The position numbers and the translations under genes were made by a program. Shown piece by piece: positions 24,695-33,650 of a DNA stretch of 64,000 nt; position 1 is the first letter of the stretch; every line of letters begins with the position of its first letter. Origin of the DNA: Natronosalvus rutilus (GTDB lineage Archaea; Halobacteriota; Halobacteria; Halobacteriales; Natrialbaceae). The notes under the pieces were generated by a model. That model was not told the origin of the DNA, ran no database searches, and saw only the letters and a program-made list of their open reading frames with translations. The stretch is taken from positions 62,001-126,000 of the forward strand of contig NZ_CP100357.1 of the NCBI RefSeq assembly GCF_024204665.1, read 5' to 3'.

Positions 24695-25755
24695 CAGTAC
24701 TCGCCCTCCGTTTTCGTCGCGTGCGAAAATTTCTCGAACTTCGGATCGACGTGGTTGTAGTAGTGATAGAGGATCTCCATCGTCTCCTGGCGGTCGGTGA
24801 CTCGCTCGATGGAGACGTCAGTCCGGCCGAGTGTGTTTGTGATCCGACGTTGGCGCTGCCGGACCTCGCGGATGCAGAGTTCGGTTCGGGCCTCCTTATG
24901 AGAGCCGCCCACTGGTGTTCGATTGACGATTCCCGAACAGACCCTGCCGATGATCGGAAGCGTCCTGAGCTGACTCAACACGCTTCCTGTATCGAGATCC
25001 TTGTGGACCTGGTCGGCCTCGACTCGCGTGACAATGTAGAAATCGCGCTGTTTGAGGTCCTCGTCTTCGATGTTGGTGTTGGCCCACTGGATGTAGAATT
25101 TGCGTCCGTACTGGAGGATTGGCGTCTGGCCCCGTGAAGCCATGCTCGCGCCGGCTGTATAGAAACGCTCGAGGTGACCAGTTAGATCGAACGTTTTCGG
25201 ATAGCAGGGGACGGCGACGCTGGACTCGAGCGACATGAGGAACGACATGTACGCGCTCATAGTGTCGCGTTTCGCCTGGTCACTGAGCGAGAGCCAGTTT
25301 TGGGGGTGGACTTTCAGGAGGCCGATGTAGCTGTTCCCGTTGACGGCGATGCCATCATCGCGAACGTAATCGAAGCCGAGTTTCGCCTGAGTGCTCGTGG
25401 GCTCGCCGAGTCGATTCTCGAGGTCGAAGTGGTCGCGAGCCCGAGCCCGTTCGCGAGCGGTCGGGAGATCGGTGTCGATGTCATCGAGGAATCTATTGAG
25501 TGCCCGGAGGACTTCGAGGTCGGACTCGGGTGCTGTCGACGATGCTCCGTTACGAGTCGCGGCAGCCGGATGGTCACCGTTCTGTGACTCAGAACCCGGC
25601 GTCGAGCTCGATTCGGTCGCTGACGCGCTCGCCGTCGATTGTCCGGCTGAAGTATCGGGTGAAGAGTTCCCGTTGGCTGTCTCGTCAATTTCGTGTTCTC
25701 CATCGCTGCCGGCGACGGTCCCATCAGTAATCTCGTCGGAGGAGGAAGAGCCCAT
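24694..25755 (-). CDS. VirB4-associated protein, TraC-like N-domain
   Basis: A 353-residue protein with a 75-residue disordered Ser/Thr/Glu N-terminus, then a domain (GFDYVRDDGIAVNGNSYIGLLKVHPQNWLSLSDQ...) that looks like the N-terminal, non-ATPase domain of VirB4/TraC proteins. No Walker motif is present. In bacterial and archaeal T4SS clusters a VirB3/PrgI-like membrane protein and a VirB4 N-domain often occur together or fused; here the PrgI-like gene is six bases upstream and the ATPase overlaps by one base downstream. It probably forms part of the VirB3-VirB4 inner complex. Confidence 0.65.
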   Translation of the reverse strand: MGSSSSDEITDGTVAGSDGEHEIDETANGNSSPDTSAGQSTASASATESSSTPGSESQNGDHPAAATRNGASSTAPESDLEVLRALNRFLDDIDTDLPTARERARARDHFDLENRLGEPTSTQAKLGFDYVRDDGIAVNGNSYIGLLKVHPQNWLSLSDQAKRDTMSAYMSFLMSLESSVAVPCYPKTFDLTGHLERFYTAGASMASRGQTPILQYGRKFYIQWANTNIEDEDLKQRDFYIVTRVEADQVHKDLDTGSVLSQLRTLPIIGRVCSGIVNRTPVGGSHKEARTELCIREVRQRQRRITNTLGRTDVSIERVTDRQETMEILYHYYNHVDPKFEKFSHATKTEGEY

Positions 25756-25761
25756 ACGCGG

Positions 25762-26148
25762 TTACCTCGATTCGGTCTCCTGGTCAGCTTTGATCGTCTC
25801 GATGTCGAGGCCTTCCTGCCGGACGCCGACGACGTCCTGGACAACAGCCGTTTCTGCCTCGGGTCGGGTGCGGCGATTGTAGTACGAGTTCGACGAGAGA
25901 TAGTAGTCAGCGGCGGCACGGGCGTAGCTGATCGGCCGTTGGCCAGCGGGCGCAACAAGGAGGATGAGGATTCCGAGTGTGAGACCGATGCCGCCCGCAA
26001 TCAGGAAGAGCGTGCCGGTGAACCCGAGGCTCTGGGCGATGCCGAGGGCGAGAAACGGGATGACGAGAACCTCGCCGGCTTCGCGGGCGGTAAGACCGAA
26101 GATCAACTTCGTGTTGATAATCCGGCCTGCGATAGGGAAGGTCTCCAT
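25762..26148 (-). CDS. PrgI/VirB3-like two-TM protein
   Basis: A 128-residue protein with two closely spaced hydrophobic helices between residues 28 and 66 (VLVIPFLALGIAQSLGFTG and IAGGIGLTLGILILLVAPAG), followed by a charged cytoplasmic tail with YYLSSNSYYNRR. Size, topology and placement directly before VirB4-type genes fit the PrgI/VirB3 family, which recruits VirB4 to the membrane. The clean ATG is at 26146-26148; the next gene begins only six bases after its stop. Confidence 0.7.
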   Translation of the reverse strand: METFPIAGRIINTKLIFGLTAREAGEVLVIPFLALGIAQSLGFTGTLFLIAGGIGLTLGILILLVAPAGQRPISYARAAADYYLSSNSYYNRRTRPEAETAVVQDVVGVRQEGLDIETIKADQETESR

Positions 26149-26224
26149 GTAATCAATTCCTTACAAAGATAGATAGTTAATAGTTTCCCTAGTAAGTCGG
26201 TTTCTCCATAGCATTCACGATTTA

Positions 26225-27610
26225 TTAGGTATCATTGTCCGTAGAGCGATCCGGGAACGACTCGTGAAGATCACCAAGCGAGATTGCCTCGGCATCACGC
26301 TCAGCTGCGTGCATTGCAGCGTCGTCGACGATTCCCACGATGTCAGCACTGTTGAGCCCTTCAGAGCGATCGGCTAACTCGTGATAGTCGTCCTCGTCAA
26401 GAGCGGTCGGAAGTTCCCGGAGTCGTACGCGGAAGATCGGCTCACGAGCGTCGTGGTCGGGAAGGCCGATTTCGTACTGCTGGCCAAACCGTCCTCGGCG
26501 TGTAGCCGCCTCGTCGAGTAGATCGGCTCTGTTCGTTGCTGCAATGACGAGGAAATTCGGGTTCTCGTCGCCCAGGTGCGCGAGGAACTCATTGACGACC
26601 TGGGCGTGCTCTCGATGGAGGTCATTACCGCGACCAGCGAGGAGGGCGTCGATCTCGTCGATGAAGATGACGCACCGGTCGAACTGTTCAGCTTCGGCGA
26701 AAAGCTGGTTGACCTGCTCGGTTGACTCGTTGATCCACCGAGATTTGATATCGCCCGCAGATAACTCGAGATACGGATGGCCGAGTTCGCCGGCGATTGC
26801 TCGAGCAAACAGGGTCTTCCCGGTTCCTGGTGGGCCGTAAAGGAGAATTCCATTCGGCGGTGAGACGTTGAACCGCTCATAGGCTTCGTCAATCCGAGTA
26901 AGTGGTCGGAGGACTGATCGAGTGATCTCTTTCTTCAGCTCATCTTGGCCACCGACGTCACTAAACCCAACGTTTGGGGCGGATTTCCAATCGTACTCGA
27001 GATTGGCGAGAACAGGACGAAGTTGGCGCGAATCTTCGTTGTGCTGAGATACTTTGTTCTTAGGATGCCCCATGACTCTGTGATCAGACGAACTCGGTTC
27101 ATCAGTCTGAGCCGTTACTGATGACAAGGATTTTTCCTCAATATTGTCCGTAGCAGCGCCAAGGCTCGTCGACATCATCAAGGGAATGCACGCAAGCCAG
27201 CTGAGACCCATAAGCCACAAACTGTTAAACATAGATGAGACTCGAAGTGGAGCAAGGATTTCTGCAAGTGACGTCCAGCTATTCTCCCAAGCCGGGAGGA
27301 ACCATACAGCTGTTAATACAGCTGAACCAATGAGAATTCCAAAGACCCAATCAATATCTGCACTTTTGGTGTTCTCGCCATACATAGGGTAGATCGCTCC
27401 AGTCAACAGAGCAGCAGTAAACGAAGGGAGCATCCAGATGGCTGGAACACCTAAAAGGGCGGCTAATCCTCTAACTGAGGAGGGAGTATTTGCTACGAGC
27501 CAAACGATCCCTAGTGGAGCCAGTACATAGTTTACTGTAAAGAGACTCGTTGAGAGAAGCTCTACAACCACCTTCCTCAGATAATCACCAATCCTCAGTG
27601 TCCCAGTCAT
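26225..27610 (-). CDS. membrane-anchored AAA+ ATPase of the transfer operon
   Basis: A 461-residue protein. The first 150 residues hold four or five TM helices. A linker (150-210) follows, then a classic AAA+ module: GPPGTGKT near residue 261, VIFIDEIDAL near 317, the second region of homology NRADLLDEAATRRGRFG near 360, and a C-terminal lid. Pore-region similarity is to FtsH/CDC48-type AAA proteins, but there is no HExxH protease domain. It starts one base after the VirB6-like stop, so it belongs to the operon. A membrane unfoldase or disassembly factor for the secretion complex is a reasonable inference. The N-terminal half is more AT-rich than its neighbours. Confidence 0.75.
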   Translation of the reverse strand: MTGTLRIGDYLRKVVVELLSTSLFTVNYVLAPLGIVWLVANTPSSVRGLAALLGVPAIWMLPSFTAALLTGAIYPMYGENTKSADIDWVFGILIGSAVLTAVWFLPAWENSWTSLAEILAPLRVSSMFNSLWLMGLSWLACIPLMMSTSLGAATDNIEEKSLSSVTAQTDEPSSSDHRVMGHPKNKVSQHNEDSRQLRPVLANLEYDWKSAPNVGFSDVGGQDELKKEITRSVLRPLTRIDEAYERFNVSPPNGILLYGPPGTGKTLFARAIAGELGHPYLELSAGDIKSRWINESTEQVNQLFAEAEQFDRCVIFIDEIDALLAGRGNDLHREHAQVVNEFLAHLGDENPNFLVIAATNRADLLDEAATRRGRFGQQYEIGLPDHDAREPIFRVRLRELPTALDEDDYHELADRSEGLNSADIVGIVDDAAMHAAERDAEAISLGDLHESFPDRSTDNDT

Positions 27611-27611
27611 C

Positions 27612-29093
27612 TCAATTTGACCGATTCTTGCCGCCGGATTCTTCTGTCCAATCGCTTATCTTTTGTTGGTTGGATCCAGTCTCCGTCGATGTATCGACAG
27701 CGGGGTTTTCGCGGTATCTCTCAAGGCCAGCCTCCGCCCAGTCAACGGGTGATTGGTGGAGATTTCGAGTCGCGTAGTCGGCACCGGCTTTGACATCTTG
27801 AGCGGCACGCTTTCCGCTTTTCTTCCCTTGAGTTCCTACTTTCTTGCTTGTCTTGACAGTCTCCTCTGAGAAGACCGTTGTAGCTGTGTTTCCAACTGTA
27901 CTCCTTGCTCGACCTGCTGCAGATCCAGCCTTACTGACAGCATTACTCCCGATTTCACCGGTTTTCCGATCAGCATATCCCAACCCCTTCGACGTCCCAT
28001 GTCTCGCCTGTTCGATCAGGGCGGTACGAGTCGACTTCTCCCCCGAGCGGTTCGTCGACGAGCCCTGAGAACTCGACTTACTCTTCGCACCCTGTCGACC
28101 GGAGATCCGCCGCGGTGACAGCCCGGCCATCGCCGCTGATTTGATGCCAACGAGTGCGGGAGCGACGAGTCCGATCAACCAGAAGAGGTACGCCTCGAGG
28201 ACTTCCCCGAATCCGGGATCACTCGCTTGCTGACTCTGGGCAGCGGCCGCCCCCTGACCGGCCATGTCTGCGTATGCCCCGGCGGCTGCAGCACCAGTCT
28301 GTAGGAGGCCAGCCATCACAATTCCGGCGAGGAGCATGTAGGCCGTCGCTCGAAGGACGGTTTTCGAAATCTCCGACGCGTAGCGAAGCGGCCCGAAGTC
28401 CAGGAACAACATCGCTCCGAGCACAGGTAGGAGGATGAACGTCGCATTGAACAAGAACTCCCGCAGGATGAAGACACCAAGCGCGAGGAGGATGCCTGCC
28501 ACGGACACCATACTCAGGATGAGTCCACCGATGATCGCACCGGAACTCGACGCTGCAGCCCCGTCGAGGCCTGATTGCAAGACCTCCGGGCCGAATGCAG
28601 CGCCGTAGTCGGCAGTAAAGATATGGCGAATAAGCGCGTTCGTCAACAGCAGACTGAAGTGCATGATCTGACGGGCCACGGCGACGAAGATGATCACCTT
28701 CAACGCTTTCCACACCAGCATGAAGTTCGTCACTTCGATCTGGTCGGCGAACGGTTTCGTTGCGACGCCTGCCATGAACATGATCACGAGGAGCTGCGGG
28801 AAGATATCCAGATTGTGCTGGAATGCTGCCTGCATCCCAGGATCTGAGTAGGGACTATCGAAGATGATGAACGTGAGTATCCCGTTGGCGACAAGCTCAC
28901 CAATGAACCCGAGAATCCCGGTCAGGATGTACGTGAAAAAGTCGGCAATCCAGTCGGAGAATACGGCGGCGGGTGAGACTATGGGTGCCTCAGGCAACAG
29001 AATCGCAATGCTGTGCAGACTGGCCGATAGTATCTCGGGACCGATGCTGTCATGAGTGACGTCGGTTGGGACGTGGTATTTCGAGCCAATCAT
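27612..29093 (-). CDS. VirB6/TrbL-like polytopic channel protein
   Basis: A 493-residue protein with about seven or eight hydrophobic segments between residues 25 and 320, Gly/Ala-rich in the last ones (AGAAAAGAYADMAGQGAAAA). A long basic, Ser/Lys-rich cytoplasmic tail follows (SGRQGAKSKSSSQGSSTNRS). This is the TrbL/VirB6 layout of the inner-membrane translocation channel. ATG at 29091-29093. It precedes the AAA gene with a one-base gap, indicating coupled translation. Confidence 0.75.
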   Translation of the reverse strand: MIGSKYHVPTDVTHDSIGPEILSASLHSIAILLPEAPIVSPAAVFSDWIADFFTYILTGILGFIGELVANGILTFIIFDSPYSDPGMQAAFQHNLDIFPQLLVIMFMAGVATKPFADQIEVTNFMLVWKALKVIIFVAVARQIMHFSLLLTNALIRHIFTADYGAAFGPEVLQSGLDGAAASSSGAIIGGLILSMVSVAGILLALGVFILREFLFNATFILLPVLGAMLFLDFGPLRYASEISKTVLRATAYMLLAGIVMAGLLQTGAAAAGAYADMAGQGAAAAQSQQASDPGFGEVLEAYLFWLIGLVAPALVGIKSAAMAGLSPRRISGRQGAKSKSSSQGSSTNRSGEKSTRTALIEQARHGTSKGLGYADRKTGEIGSNAVSKAGSAAGRARSTVGNTATTVFSEETVKTSKKVGTQGKKSGKRAAQDVKAGADYATRNLHQSPVDWAEAGLERYRENPAVDTSTETGSNQQKISDWTEESGGKNRSN

Positions 29094-29163
29094 TGTGTGT
29101 TCTGAGGTTGTTGTGGGGTTGTTGTGTGCGTGTTAGAGTCACCACTCGATCGTCTCATGGGCT

Positions 29164-30999
29164 CTATCCTCCCTCCTTTCGCATGTACGCGAACGGTGCG
29201 AAGAAGATGACAAACGCGATCACCGAAACCAGCGCACCCGCGAGACTGGTCAAGAGTTGATAGATGTCAAACGGATCCGGCTGGAACGCGACTCGAGCCT
29301 GCACTGGCCCGTAGTAGGCGTTTTCGGAGGCCTCAGCCATACCTGAAAACGAGGCGGTAACGTAGAGATCTCGCCGTTCGACGACGATGGCGCCGTCAGC
29401 GTTCGTTGTCGCTCGCCCTTGAGCCGCTCCTCGAAGCCAGAGTGTTTGGTTCGTCAGCGGTTGACTAGTGGCCGTGTCCGTCAGCTGAATTTTGGCATGG
29501 GTTTCGTTGAGAACCGTGGTGGAGAGGCTCGCGTTCTGCTCGCGAACAGCCTGCGTCGTCAGCGGAATCGAATCATTGTGGATATCGCGGACCTCCGTAA
29601 TCGGCTGGTCGACGTTCGTAATAACAATCGTCGTATAGCCGCGAGGGGAAACCGAGGTGAGATTGACATGGCCGTCGAGCGGAGCCGCGCTGCCGGACAG
29701 ATTACTGCCATCCAGGTGCGTGATCTCTGGACCGGATGTGGCGTCCGTCTGTTGGGTCCACTCGAGCGTTGGCTGCCGACGGTTCGCGATGAGCTGGACC
29801 TCGAGGACGTTCGGGAACGCGACGGTCTGCTGCCGTGTCTGTGCAGTTTCGAACTGCTCGATAAGCGTCTGGGTGAGACGTGTCTCGTTTCGGGGTGATA
29901 CTGAGGGGATGGTGTACGATTCTGGGGACAGGTGATAGCCACGTGTCGCGTTCACGTATTGGCGCTGTGAGTAGACGCCCCAGACGTTCTGGATGCGTCC
30001 CTCTGCGTCGTCGAACTGCGCATAGCTCCAGAGTCGACGCTCAGAGAGGGATTGTGACCCCTCGAACGTGAGGACGATTCGGTCGATATCCTCCTCAGTG
30101 CGAACGATCGTTTGTGTGACGCTGAGGTCCTGATTCGTCGTGACAGTGACACGCTCACTGTCCTGAACTGTGTGCGAGAGTCGAAGCGTTTCATCGGTTG
30201 CATTCGATAGCTGCCAGTTGTCGCCGTCACGAACATAGGTACTCGTCGTGACGGCAACTGTCGAGTTAATCCTCGCACGAACCTGCATCATCGTCGGCTC
30301 GCTCGCGTTCGCGCCGTCGTACTCGAGTTGTCCTGGTGATTCTGAATCACTGGCCCAGGTCTGTTCCCCAATTCGAACGCTCCGATCGACCTCCTGATCG
30401 AGGAGGTCGTAGGAGAGACAGGTCCTGGTGTCGCTGGTGACGGTGCATGTCTGGTTGGGGAGGCGGGTCGAGTAATCGAAGTGAGTCAGGACGGTCCCGT
30501 TTCGGGGAATCAGCAGTCGCTCGCTTGTGTTTCCAGCGTGGGATTCCTCACCAGCACCGATTCGGGTATGTGCTCCGTCCGCTGTACCGAGAATCGTGAT
30601 ATGGGCGTCTTTGATGACGGTTTCGTTCGAGCGCTGTGAGTCGGACAGCCAGAGACTCGTCGAGTCGTTGCGCTGGATGGATTCCAACTGGGCAATTCGA
30701 TACTCGCTGAGTGTCTGTTGGTTCGGCCCAACGCGATAGGGTGGCTGTGTTGTCGTGTAGGTGAAATCGCGCACCTGGCTGAGGTTTGCCAGGGAGGCGT
30801 TCTCCTCGCGGACGACGTCGTCGATGGTGGGAAGCACGAACGGTGGAAGCGATCCGGCTTCTGGGTCACGATCATCGGAGAGAAACGCTCGTGTTGCGTT
30901 GTCCGGCGCGATACTGGCTGGTGTTGTGACTGCACTCACGACGGGGAGCGTGAGGAGGGCGACAAGCACCAGACCGGTGAGGGGACGACTGGCCGTCAT
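29164..30999 (-). CDS. large exported surface protein of the transfer operon
   Basis: A 611-residue protein with an N-terminal signal (RPLTGLVLVALLTLPVVSAV), a large extracellular part and one C-terminal TM helix (LTSLAGALVSVIAFVIFFAPFA) ending in a short basic tail. The ectodomain has 19 N-x-S/T sequons by my count, unusually dense, so it is probably heavily N-glycosylated. Predicted beta-rich repeats and a carboxypeptidase-regulatory-like domain near residue 510 (IQLTDTATSQPLTNQTLWL) are visible. By position between the small TM subunit and VirB6 it could contact the S-layer or the recipient cell. No bacterial T4SS homologue is evident. Confidence 0.7.
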   Translation of the reverse strand: MTASRPLTGLVLVALLTLPVVSAVTTPASIAPDNATRAFLSDDRDPEAGSLPPFVLPTIDDVVREENASLANLSQVRDFTYTTTQPPYRVGPNQQTLSEYRIAQLESIQRNDSTSLWLSDSQRSNETVIKDAHITILGTADGAHTRIGAGEESHAGNTSERLLIPRNGTVLTHFDYSTRLPNQTCTVTSDTRTCLSYDLLDQEVDRSVRIGEQTWASDSESPGQLEYDGANASEPTMMQVRARINSTVAVTTSTYVRDGDNWQLSNATDETLRLSHTVQDSERVTVTTNQDLSVTQTIVRTEEDIDRIVLTFEGSQSLSERRLWSYAQFDDAEGRIQNVWGVYSQRQYVNATRGYHLSPESYTIPSVSPRNETRLTQTLIEQFETAQTRQQTVAFPNVLEVQLIANRRQPTLEWTQQTDATSGPEITHLDGSNLSGSAAPLDGHVNLTSVSPRGYTTIVITNVDQPITEVRDIHNDSIPLTTQAVREQNASLSTTVLNETHAKIQLTDTATSQPLTNQTLWLRGAAQGRATTNADGAIVVERRDLYVTASFSGMAEASENAYYGPVQARVAFQPDPFDIYQLLTSLAGALVSVIAFVIFFAPFAYMRKEGG

Positions 31000-31057
31000 A
31001 GATCAGTGTAATGGGGTGGAGCGGCGGCCCACTCTTGGTTCACCTCAAGTGGACTGC

Positions 31058-31393
31058 TCAGGGGATGACTGGAACGATCATCCCTGGGGCGAGGTTTTCG
31101 AAGAGACTGACGAACACGTTGTAGCTCACCGAGAGGACGATCATCCCGGCGCCACCCCACATGCCGCGCCAGCCCCATTGGGCACGATCGGCGCTGCGCC
31201 TGGAGACAAACCAGACAGCGGCGCCGACGAGGAAGACGATCACGCCGATTTGACCGAGGGTTGTGGCGACGAACTCCTCAATCTGCGTGAGTGAGTTGTT
31301 GATTTCGTTTTGTTGGGCGGCAGCGACGCCTGTACTTGCGGTGAACACGATCAGGACGACCATGGATCGTGCGATACCTTGTCGATAGTGCAT
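31058..31393 (-). CDS. VirB2/TrbC-like small membrane subunit
   Basis: A 111-residue protein with a cleavable signal (VVLIVFTASTGVAAAQQ) and two further hydrophobic segments (IGVIVFLVGAAVWFV and GAGMIVLSVSYNVFVSLF) joined by a short basic loop (SRRSADRAQWGWRG). This matches the topology of VirB2/TrbC pilins, and the gene heads the operon as pilin genes often do. There is no sequence motif beyond topology, so the assignment is structural inference. Confidence 0.6.
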   Translation of the reverse strand: MHYRQGIARSMVVLIVFTASTGVAAAQQNEINNSLTQIEEFVATTLGQIGVIVFLVGAAVWFVSRRSADRAQWGWRGMWGGAGMIVLSVSYNVFVSLFENLAPGMIVPVIP

Positions 31394-31947
31394 GATTCAT
31401 CCATCTTACCGACGGTACTAATAACCTTAGATTATCTTATTGAAGTATTTCTCTTGGATGCTAGATAGCGATTTCAATACATAGAAATAGTAAGGAGAGT
31501 GTATTCAGCCGAGTATTAACGCCGCGAGGAGATTGTTTTCATCACTCTAATTCGCTGGAAAGCCCTGACACAATGACTCTAACAGCTATGCTGAAACCCT
31601 TGACCAATGATAAGTGTCTGTGACCGTGCTGAATACACAGCGCGAATGTGCCACGAGGCGAGAGACGATCAGTAGGGGGTGGCGATCGATCAGTACAGAG
31701 CGTAAACTTCGCACCTATGCGTATCCGGCTGTTCTATCCCAGTCACCCCCGTCATAGAGGTTACTCTCTGACAGTAGCAACTGATACCGTGAACTCAATT
31801 TTATGGGGAAGCATCAACCTCACCGCCAGTGAAGATCGACGATGGCACGCCACTTTCGATGCCTACCTCGCAAACGAGGCACTTCTGTGTATCCCTGTTA
31901 CTACATTCGCAGAGACTATATCGCATCTAAGAGACGAATTGGATAGA
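31394..31947. other. divergent intergenic region with repeat left end
   Basis: The first 90 bp are AT-rich and should hold the promoter of the leftward transfer operon (TTATTGAAGATAATC-like sequences near 31425). From 31584 it contains a copy of the repeat family in left-end orientation. The rest, up to the TauE/SafE start at 31948, is an open frame without acidic bias and is not considered coding. Confidence 0.45.
31584..31697 (+). repeat. repeat family, left-end orientation with extended right flank
   Basis: It begins AGCTATGCTGAAACCCTTG, has TGATAAG, then the core GTGCTGAATACACAG...GAATGTGCCAC at 31626-31654. The flank follows, with GATCGATCAGTACAGAG at its end (31680s), shared with copies at 37530 and 47234. 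It marks the boundary between the repeat-free transfer block and the repeat-rich accessory half. Confidence 0.6.
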
Positions 31948-32727
31948 ATGTTCGATTTTTCATTTGGGTTCCCGCTCATCATATTGCTTGTGGGGATCGC
32001 GTTTCTCTCTGGTATTGGTGGTACTACAGTTGGCCCAGGAGGCATTTTTCTGACAATTTCGTTATATTCACTGACACCAATTTCGTCGGGCACGGTTGCA
32101 GGAACGGCACACGCCGCCTTCATTGCGACTGGTCTCGTCGGGAGTGCTGCGTACGTTCACTCTGGAGAGATGAAAACCGGCGATGCACGCGCGATGGCGC
32201 TTATACTCAGTCTCTCAAGTATCATTGGGGCCCTCATCGGCGCGTACGTGAACTCTTTCGTCCCGAGAACGATCTTCGGACTCCTGCTCGGTGTCGTTGC
32301 GATGGCGACTGGTATCACTATCGTTTATCGTGAACGGCGCGGTCTCAGTCCACTGTACCAGCTGGATGCGGCAAGACGAGAGGGGCAGGTCGTCCTCGGC
32401 GTCTTGGGATTCGCTCTCGGAATCACCAGCGGATTATTAGGTGTCGGGGGTCCTGTGATCGCAGTTCCGGCGCTGATCCTGATTGGCGTCCCGATGTTGC
32501 TGGCTCTCGCGGTCGCTCAGGTGCAATCGATCTTCATTGCAACGTTCGCAACCACCGGATACCTCTTCCAAGGCAACGTGTCGCTGCCACTCGCAGTATT
32601 AGTTGGGCTACCTTTGCTCGCAGGCGCCGTTGTCGGATGGAAGGTGGCTCACCTGGTTAACCCTGCTAAATTAAAAGTGGCATTGGGTATTGTTCTCATC
32701 GTCGTCGGGCCCTATCTCGCACTGTAA
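31948..32727 (+). CDS. TauE/SafE-family anion permease
   Basis: A 259-residue membrane protein with about eight TM helices. Two repeated halves start with glycine-rich motifs (GIGGTTVGPGGIFLT near residue 21 and GLLGVGGPVIAVP near 165), the signature of the TauE/SafE (DUF81) family that exports sulfite or organosulfonates. Substrate cannot be told from sequence. The ATG at 31948 (MFDFSFGFPLI) is chosen; the long upstream extension has no acidic or TM character. It is flanked on both sides by repeat copies. Confidence 0.85.
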   Translation: MFDFSFGFPLIILLVGIAFLSGIGGTTVGPGGIFLTISLYSLTPISSGTVAGTAHAAFIATGLVGSAAYVHSGEMKTGDARAMALILSLSSIIGALIGAYVNSFVPRTIFGLLLGVVAMATGITIVYRERRGLSPLYQLDAARREGQVVLGVLGFALGITSGLLGVGGPVIAVPALILIGVPMLLALAVAQVQSIFIATFATTGYLFQGNVSLPLAVLVGLPLLAGAVVGWKVAHLVNPAKLKVALGIVLIVVGPYLAL

Positions 32728-32756
32728 TTAACATCTGCTCAATACGCAGCCGAATG

Positions 32757-32950
32757 TATCGGTTGGTTCCGACCTGAGATTGTGAAACAAACGAATTTGC
32801 TGTGCTGCATCTATCCTCTGTATGTAGCAGCCCCGAACTGACAGTGTCACGATAGTCTGTTGAACTGGTGCTGCATACACAGCGCGAATGTTGCACGGGC
32901 TGAGGAAGGATCAACGCGGAAGGTCAAACGCTCAGTATAGGTAAAGGACT
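32757..32950 (+). repeat. head-to-head paired dyad with both flanks
   Basis: A left flank (TCGGTTGGTTCCGACCTGAG..) leads into an inverted core (32802-32830), a conserved spacer (CCCCGAACTG ... GATAGTCTGTTGAACTG) and a direct core (32868-32896). The right flank (GTTGCACGGGCTGAGGAAGG...) is almost identical for about 60 bp to the one at 35982. It lies between the converging 3' ends of the TauE and ArsR-like genes. Confidence 0.65.
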
Positions 32951-32980
32951 TACCGCATCGGTATGCTCAGTACAGAGTGT

Positions 32981-33370
32981 TTATCGGTTCATCTGTTCCA
33001 GAAACTCGTTAACGGGTTCTTTTTCCAATGCTTTGACGGTTTCGAGAGCAGATGTTAGATCGTCGCAAAGCGGAGTCGGTGTTATTGCTTTGGTCTCCTG
33101 ATCGTAGTCGACCAGATGGAAATCAACCAGTCGTGGGACAACACTGTGATGAAGCATCAGTTTGTCACTACTACTGTCAAAATAGTCATTGATCTCTTCC
33201 AGATGAACAGTCCCTCCCCTTTCCGTTAGGAGATACAGTACGTAACGAGTCTGTTCGTTGGCAAGGTGCTGGAAGAAATCATCGAGATCTATCGGAAGAT
33301 CAGTTGAGGACATGGAACCCGAGACTATGGCGTCGACAGTACCAGCGTTCGACTTGTTATCAGTTCCCAT
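32981..33370 (-). CDS. DUF7344-like ArsR-type regulator
   Basis: A 129-residue protein starting MGTDNKSNAG (ATG at 33368-33370). The winged-helix core is FFQHLANEQTRYVLYLLTERGGTVHLEEINDYF...VVPRLVDFHLVDYD, typical of the haloarchaeal DUF7344 group, followed by a C-terminal helix. It probably acts as a dimeric DNA-binding regulator. It is monocistronic and isolated between repeats and the TrmB gene. Confidence 0.75.
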   Translation of the reverse strand: MGTDNKSNAGTVDAIVSGSMSSTDLPIDLDDFFQHLANEQTRYVLYLLTERGGTVHLEEINDYFDSSSDKLMLHHSVVPRLVDFHLVDYDQETKAITPTPLCDDLTSALETVKALEKEPVNEFLEQMNR

Positions 33371-33650
33371 AACAAAAGACAGGCGACGTAGAACTGGTAA
33401 ACGCTTTTCCAAGCAGGTTTGGCTGTGAGGATACGGGTGAATCAGAGGAGATATTTAGAAGAGATTCTCGGTCAGTACAGGTTGTAGACTAAACAAGGGC
33501 CAAATGGCAATCACAAAATCACACAATCATAACTGTAGTGACCGTCAGGTTCAGCCGATAGAGAGCGAACGAAACGTGGGCGTTGTGATCAGCACAGAGT
33601 CTGTAGTCATCACTCTGTTCGCACAGTTTGACCCGGGAACCGCTGACTGG

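Noticed and set aside
31648-31947. 100-residue N-terminal extension of the TauE/SafE protein
   Set aside because: The extension overlaps the repeat copy and lacks membrane or acidic character; the family starts at the ATG at 31948.
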